A DNA stretch of 8,089 nt, taken from assembly GCA_947175715.1 (NCBI GenBank), contig CAMWOD010000033.1:1-8089 (forward strand). The letters run 5' to 3'. The DNA comes from an uncultured Porphyromonadaceae bacterium (lineage in GTDB: Bacteria > Bacteroidota > Bacteroidia > Bacteroidales > Muribaculaceae). The first letter of the stretch is position 1; every line of letters begins with the position of its first letter. The position numbers were made by a program, and so were the translations under genes. A model generated the notes under the pieces. That model saw only the letters and a list, made by a program, of their open reading frames with translations, ran no database searches and had not been told where the DNA came from. Shown here in pieces: positions 5,730 to 8,089 of this stretch.

Positions 5730-6548
5730 ATGTCAACTTATAACGAAGAAAAGCGCAAAGTGACCACAGCATCGCTGCGCAAGATGAAAATGAATGGGCA
5801 AAAAATAGCTTGCCTCACTTCTTACGACTATTCTATGGCCTCGCTGGTCGACGCTGCCGGAATGGACCTGATTCTTGTGGGCGACTCGGCGGCCAATGTG
5901 ATGATGGGCTACGAAACTACAGTGCCCATCACTCTCGACGAGATGATTACCTACGCCAAGGGCGTGGTGCGCGGTGTGAAGCGCGCTCTGGTGATCGTCG
6001 ACCTACCTTTCGGCTACTATCAGGCTTCGCCCGACATGGCTCTTGCGTCGGCCGTTCGTATTATGAAGGAAACGGGTGCCGAGGGTGTGAAAATGGAGGG
6101 TGGCTCCGAGATTCGTGAGTCGATCGAGCGTATACTCACCGCCGGTATCCCTGTGTGCGGGCATCTTGGGCTTACTCCGCAGTCGATCAATAAGTTTGGC
6201 ACATACAATGTCCGCGCCAAGGAGGAAGCCGAGGCTCAGAAGCTGCTCGACGATGCACGCCTGCTCGACGAGATGGGGTGCTTTGCCATTGTGCTCGAAA
6301 AGATACCCGCCGCGCTTGCTGCCCGTGTGGCCAGCGAGGTGAGTTGCCCGGTGATCGGCATAGGTGCCGGAGGTGGTGTTGATGGCCAGATTCTTGTGGC
6401 TCAGGATATGCTCGGCATGAATCAGGGATTTTCACCTCGCTTCCTGCGCCGCTATGGCGACCTCGCCACTGTGATCACCGATGCCGTGAGCCATTACGTC
6501 GACGACGTCAAAACCTCCGACTTCCCCAACGAAAAAGAGCAGTACTAA
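5730..6548 (+). CDS. panB: 3-Methyl-2-oxobutanoate hydroxymethyltransferase (ketopantoate hydroxymethyltransferase)
   Basis: Adds a hydroxymethyl group from 5,10-methylene-tetrahydrofolate to 2-oxoisovalerate to give ketopantoate, the first step of pantothenate and coenzyme A synthesis. It is a cytosolic TIM-barrel enzyme. At 272 residues it is of normal length. The metal ligands are visible: Asp52 in LVGDSAANVMMGY, Asp91 in VDLPFGYYQ, and Glu123 in KMEGGSEI. The catalytic Glu190 is in VLEKIP. The signatures GHLGLTPQSIN (144-154) and GIGAGGGVDGQILVAQDMLG (210-229) are intact. The ATG at 5730 gives the common lead-in before VTTASLRKMK. No panC, panD or panE is adjacent, so it is a single-gene unit here. 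The downstream region goes straight into the second REP module. Confidence 0.96.
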   Translation: MSTYNEEKRKVTTASLRKMKMNGQKIACLTSYDYSMASLVDAAGMDLILVGDSAANVMMGYETTVPITLDEMITYAKGVVRGVKRALVIVDLPFGYYQASPDMALASAVRIMKETGAEGVKMEGGSEIRESIERILTAGIPVCGHLGLTPQSINKFGTYNVRAKEEAEAQKLLDDARLLDEMGCFAIVLEKIPAALAARVASEVSCPVIGIGAGGGVDGQILVAQDMLGMNQGFSPRFLRRYGDLATVITDAVSHYVDDVKTSDFPNEKEQY

Positions 6549-6604
6549 CCCCACATCGCCGCGATTAGGTATTTGCTGGAAAAGTAAGTTGATGAATTGA
6601 GTTA

Positions 6605-6707
6605 GAAACCACGGAGTGGTGAGATCATCGTTAACCGGGTACGACCGTAGGGAGTGCCCGGTTAACTGACATAAATATATTGAGCCACGGACGTGGCGAT
6701 GTTATAA
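6605..6707 (+). repeat. Left arm of approximately 103-bp inverted repeat (REP family 2)
   Basis: Three hairpins in a row: ACCAC/GTGGT with loop GGA (6608-6620); GTTAACCGGG/CCCGGTTAAC with a 17-nt loop (6630-6666); and GCCAC/GTGGC (6684-6697). It is inverted at 7194-7298 with roughly nine in ten positions the same. The innermost 31 bases (6677-6707) are identical to 7194-7224 in reverse. It begins some 55 bases after panB and may also act as its terminator, though no T-run follows. Confidence 0.85.
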
Positions 6708-6746
6708 ATCTGGAATTTTCACTCTCCTTACAAAAAAAATCCCGAC

Positions 6747-7190
6747 ATGAGCAAAGTAGTGGCCTATTATCATATTGTGTTTTGTTCGAAAAGGCGTGAA
6801 AAGACCCTTCCTCGCCAATTTAAAAAAGCTGTATACCGATACATTTGGAAAATAATCTCGGATAATAAGTGTAAACTTCTGCGCATTGACGGTATACAGA
6901 ATCATATCCATATTTTGATGGATCTTCACCCCTCGGTAGCTTTGGCTAAGATAATGCAGTCCATAAAATCCATGTCAAGTGGGTGGATGGTTCAGGATGG
7001 ACGATTCGGCTTCTTTGACGGCTGGGGCGAGGGGTATTTTGCGTGTAGCGTTTCTCCACATGAAAAAAAGTCTGTTATTGACTATATCATGAATCAGGAA
7101 GTACATCATCTCGGCCGTGATTTTGACGAGGAGGTAAAGGGGTTGTATTGGTCGGCTGATATAGAATATGATGATCGGGACTTAAGATGA
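6747..7190 (+). CDS. REP-associated / IS200-like Y1 transposase (second type)
   Basis: A 147-residue HUH/Y1 transposase. The metal-binding HUH motif is NHIHILMDL (52-60; His53 and His55). The likely nucleophile is Tyr113 in IDYIMNQEVHH, again with the Y-x-x-N-Q pattern. GYFACSVSPHEKKSV (96-110) is the usual segment before the catalytic helix. Full length, with no frameshift seen. It clearly differs from the transposase at 536-997 in sequence and in flanking repeats. The promoter is unclear: TAAATCTG (6705-6712), one base off the -7 consensus, is the best candidate. Its base composition is more AT-rich than the panB gene before it, in keeping with an acquired element. Single-gene unit between inverted arms. 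Confidence 0.88.
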   Translation: MSKVVAYYHIVFCSKRREKTLPRQFKKAVYRYIWKIISDNKCKLLRIDGIQNHIHILMDLHPSVALAKIMQSIKSMSSGWMVQDGRFGFFDGWGEGYFACSVSPHEKKSVIDYIMNQEVHHLGRDFDEEVKGLYWSADIEYDDRDLR

Positions 7191-7193
7191 CCC

Positions 7194-7298
7194 TTATAAC
7201 ATCGCCACGTCCGTGGCTCAATATCTATTTATGACAGTTTCCGGGCACTCCCTGCGGTCGTACCCGGCTAACAATAATCTCGCCACATCCGTGGCTCC
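7194..7298 (-). repeat. Right arm of the inverted repeat (REP family 2)
   Basis: Inverted partner of 6605-6707. The outer hairpin is GCCAC/GTGGC (7282-7286/7291-7295), where the left arm has ACCAC/GTGGT: a two-sided change that keeps the base pair. The large hairpin keeps CCGGG/CCCGG (in the minus-strand reading) but has internal mismatches. It runs directly into the 50-bp tandem repeat, sharing its GTGGC. Confidence 0.85.
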
Positions 7299-7417
7299 TT
7301 TGCCACATTGAATCAGGCGCTTGGTGGCCACATTTGTCCTGTGGCTCCTTTGCCACATAGAATTAGGCGCTTGGTGGCCCCATTTGTCCTATGGCTCCTT
7401 TGCCACATAGATTCAGG
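7291..7417 (+). repeat. 50-bp tandem repeat, about 2.5 units
   Basis: Units start at 7291, 7341 and 7391 with an exact 50-base period. Units 1 and 2 differ at three positions; unit 3 is partial (to about 7417). Each begins with the hairpin GTGGCTCCTTTGCCAC (5-bp stem); in unit 3 the first base is A, which breaks one pair. Units 1 and 2 also contain GGCGCTTGGTGGCC. The units are contiguous, without unique spacers, so this is not a CRISPR array. The first stem is shared with the outer hairpin of the inverted repeat, suggesting the array grew from the REP end. Confidence 0.85.
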
Positions 7418-7457
7418 AATCTGAGATCTTAGAAATTTCAGTATAAAGTTTTGGGGA
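7418..7457. other. Spacer before the membrane-protein gene end
   Basis: About 40 AT-rich bases. A 6-bp stem AGATTC/GAATCT with a 2-base loop overlaps the left boundary (7409-7422). It could help end transcripts coming from the minus-strand gene, but there is no clear T-run, so I do not call a terminator. Confidence 0.3.
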
Positions 7458-7856
7458 TTAGGTGTTGGAGTTGAGGAGCTCGGGGAGCATGAAGAAGAGG
7501 GCGGTGACTATCAGGTAGATGATGACCAGCACTCCGGCGAAAACGAGAGCCGCTACGGCCAAGTTGCGGGGACGGCGACGCAATGCCACACACCCCAGCA
7601 CCACCGATGCCAAGGCCAGCAGCGCTGAAATGCCACTAAACACCAGGCTCACCTTGTAGGGCACGAACGCCGAGAGCAGAAACAGCAGCTCGGCAACCAT
7701 CGCACCTGCAAAGGCTATACGGGCTGTGTGGTTGACGACCTTCTCCTTAGGAGAGTCGGCAGCCTCCTGGTGAGTCTCATCAACAATCGGCGGAGTGTCG
7801 ACAACTGGAGGCTTCACCTCATTAATGTCGTGTGGTGTAGGGTCTTGGGTAGTCAT
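7458..7856 (-). CDS. Small membrane protein of unknown function
   Basis: A 132-residue protein that I do not recognise. Residues 1-43 are hydrophilic, rich in Pro, Asp, Glu and Val, with no signal peptide. Three hydrophobic segments follow (about 46-63, 69-92 and 98-123). The short basic loop LRRRPRN (92-98) between the second and third is likely cytoplasmic. The pattern resembles small DUF4190-like helical proteins, but no diagnostic motif is visible. It starts 8 bases after the stop of the upstream gene, so the two are likely co-transcribed. The start ATG at 7856 is the first in the frame. Confidence 0.7.
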   Translation of the reverse strand: MTTQDPTPHDINEVKPPVVDTPPIVDETHQEAADSPKEKVVNHTARIAFAGAMVAELLFLLSAFVPYKVSLVFSGISALLALASVVLGCVALRRRPRNLAVAALVFAGVLVIIYLIVTALFFMLPELLNSNT

Positions 7857-7864
7857 GCTTTTAA

Positions 7865-8089
7865 TCAGGAGATATTTAGTTTAAATCGTTGGGCCATTTC
7901 ACGCAGCATGGGGTGGGCCTCCATCATTTTTGCGAACACCTCGCGGTCGTTCCACGCCACGGGGTTGTCGATGTCTTGATTTACGTTGACGCTCAGGGTG
8001 ATTGAGTCGTTGGCCAGAGCATTGCGCAGCGCATCAATGAGTTGAGGCATCGCACGGTGCATGGTGTTAAGCTGTATGTCGTTTTGCAC
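7865..8089 (-). CDS. C-terminal fragment of a larger protein, possibly DNA polymerase III gamma/tau
   Basis: Open to the right window edge; the first codon seen (GTG, Val) is internal, so only the last 74 residues are visible. The segment has an amphipathic helical stretch (HRAMPQLIDALRNALAND), a beta-like strand (SITLSVNVN), and the ending WNDREVFAKMMEAHPMLREM followed by a short basic tail. The pattern of a strand, then an R-E-hydrophobic-x-K-M helix with x-P-x-L-R, resembles the C-terminal end of Bacteroidetes DnaX proteins as I remember them. That identification is tentative. The stop is 8 bases before the small membrane protein gene. Confidence 0.5.
   Translation of the reverse strand: MQNDIQLNTMHRAMPQLIDALRNALANDSITLSVNVNQDIDNPVAWNDREVFAKMMEAHPMLREMAQRFKLNIS

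Larger units (their letters stand above)
6605..7298 (+). mobile_element. RAYT/REP module 2 (IS200-like transposase inside a long inverted repeat)
   Basis: One Y1 transposase gene is enclosed by long inverted arms made of REP-type hairpins (6605-6707 and 7194-7298). The space between arms holds only the gene and a 39-base leader; the right arm begins 3 bases after the stop. No tnpB is present. The hairpin sequences are unrelated to those of module 1, so this is a separate REP family. Target-site duplication is not expected for HUH elements, and none is seen. Confidence 0.7.

Noticed and set aside
6549..6604. Rho-independent terminator after panB
   Set aside because: There is no stem followed by a T-run in these bases; the nearest strong hairpins belong to the REP arm and lack the T-tract.
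7291..7417. CRISPR array
   Set aside because: The 50-base units are contiguous with no unique spacers, only about 2.5 units exist, and no cas gene is present.

Overview
The window most resembles the chromosome of a Bacteroidales bacterium, probably Muribaculaceae-like. This rests on the protein families, the gene pairing of a Dpm1-like glycosyltransferase with dihydroorotase, weak Shine-Dalgarno signals, and upstream boxes that fit the Bacteroidetes -7 promoter consensus TAnnTTTG. The taxonomy is inference from sequence style; no rRNA gene is present.

Layout. Positions 1-535 hold no gene. They carry an array of GC-rich, hairpin-forming REP-like elements in alternating orientation. Next comes a single-domain HUH/Y1 (IS200-like, REP-associated) transposase gene on the minus strand (536-997), with a further inverted REP copy on its far side (about 1046-1092). 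A minus-strand pair follows: dihydroorotase (pyrC, 1118-2395) behind a polyprenol-phosphate mannose synthase-like glycosyltransferase (2404-3171). A divergent promoter region separates these from a plus-strand pair: deoC (3312-4196) and a GYF_2 plus CD225 membrane protein (4200-4733). The latter meets a minus-strand DUF2752 membrane protein (4730-5152) tail to tail in a shared TTAA. A Vsr-type mismatch endonuclease (5103-5615, minus) overlaps the start of the DUF2752 gene and is divergent from panB (5730-6548, plus).

A second, different IS200-like transposase (6747-7190) is enclosed by an approximately 103-bp inverted repeat built of hairpins. It is followed by a 50-bp tandem repeat whose hairpin resembles the end of that inverted repeat. 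The window closes with a small three-helix membrane protein (7458-7856, minus) and the C-terminus of a gene running off the right edge (7865 to 8089, minus), possibly dnaX.

How it fits together. The core genes are housekeeping metabolism: pyrimidine synthesis (pyrC), deoxyribonucleotide salvage or catabolism (deoC), pantothenate synthesis (panB) and lipid-linked mannose (GT2). The accessory content is two independent REP/RAYT modules with different repeat families. The most interesting signal is in the first array. Copies keep short linker sequences identical while the stems between them change on both sides, so pairing is preserved. That pattern indicates selection on a folded DNA or RNA structure.
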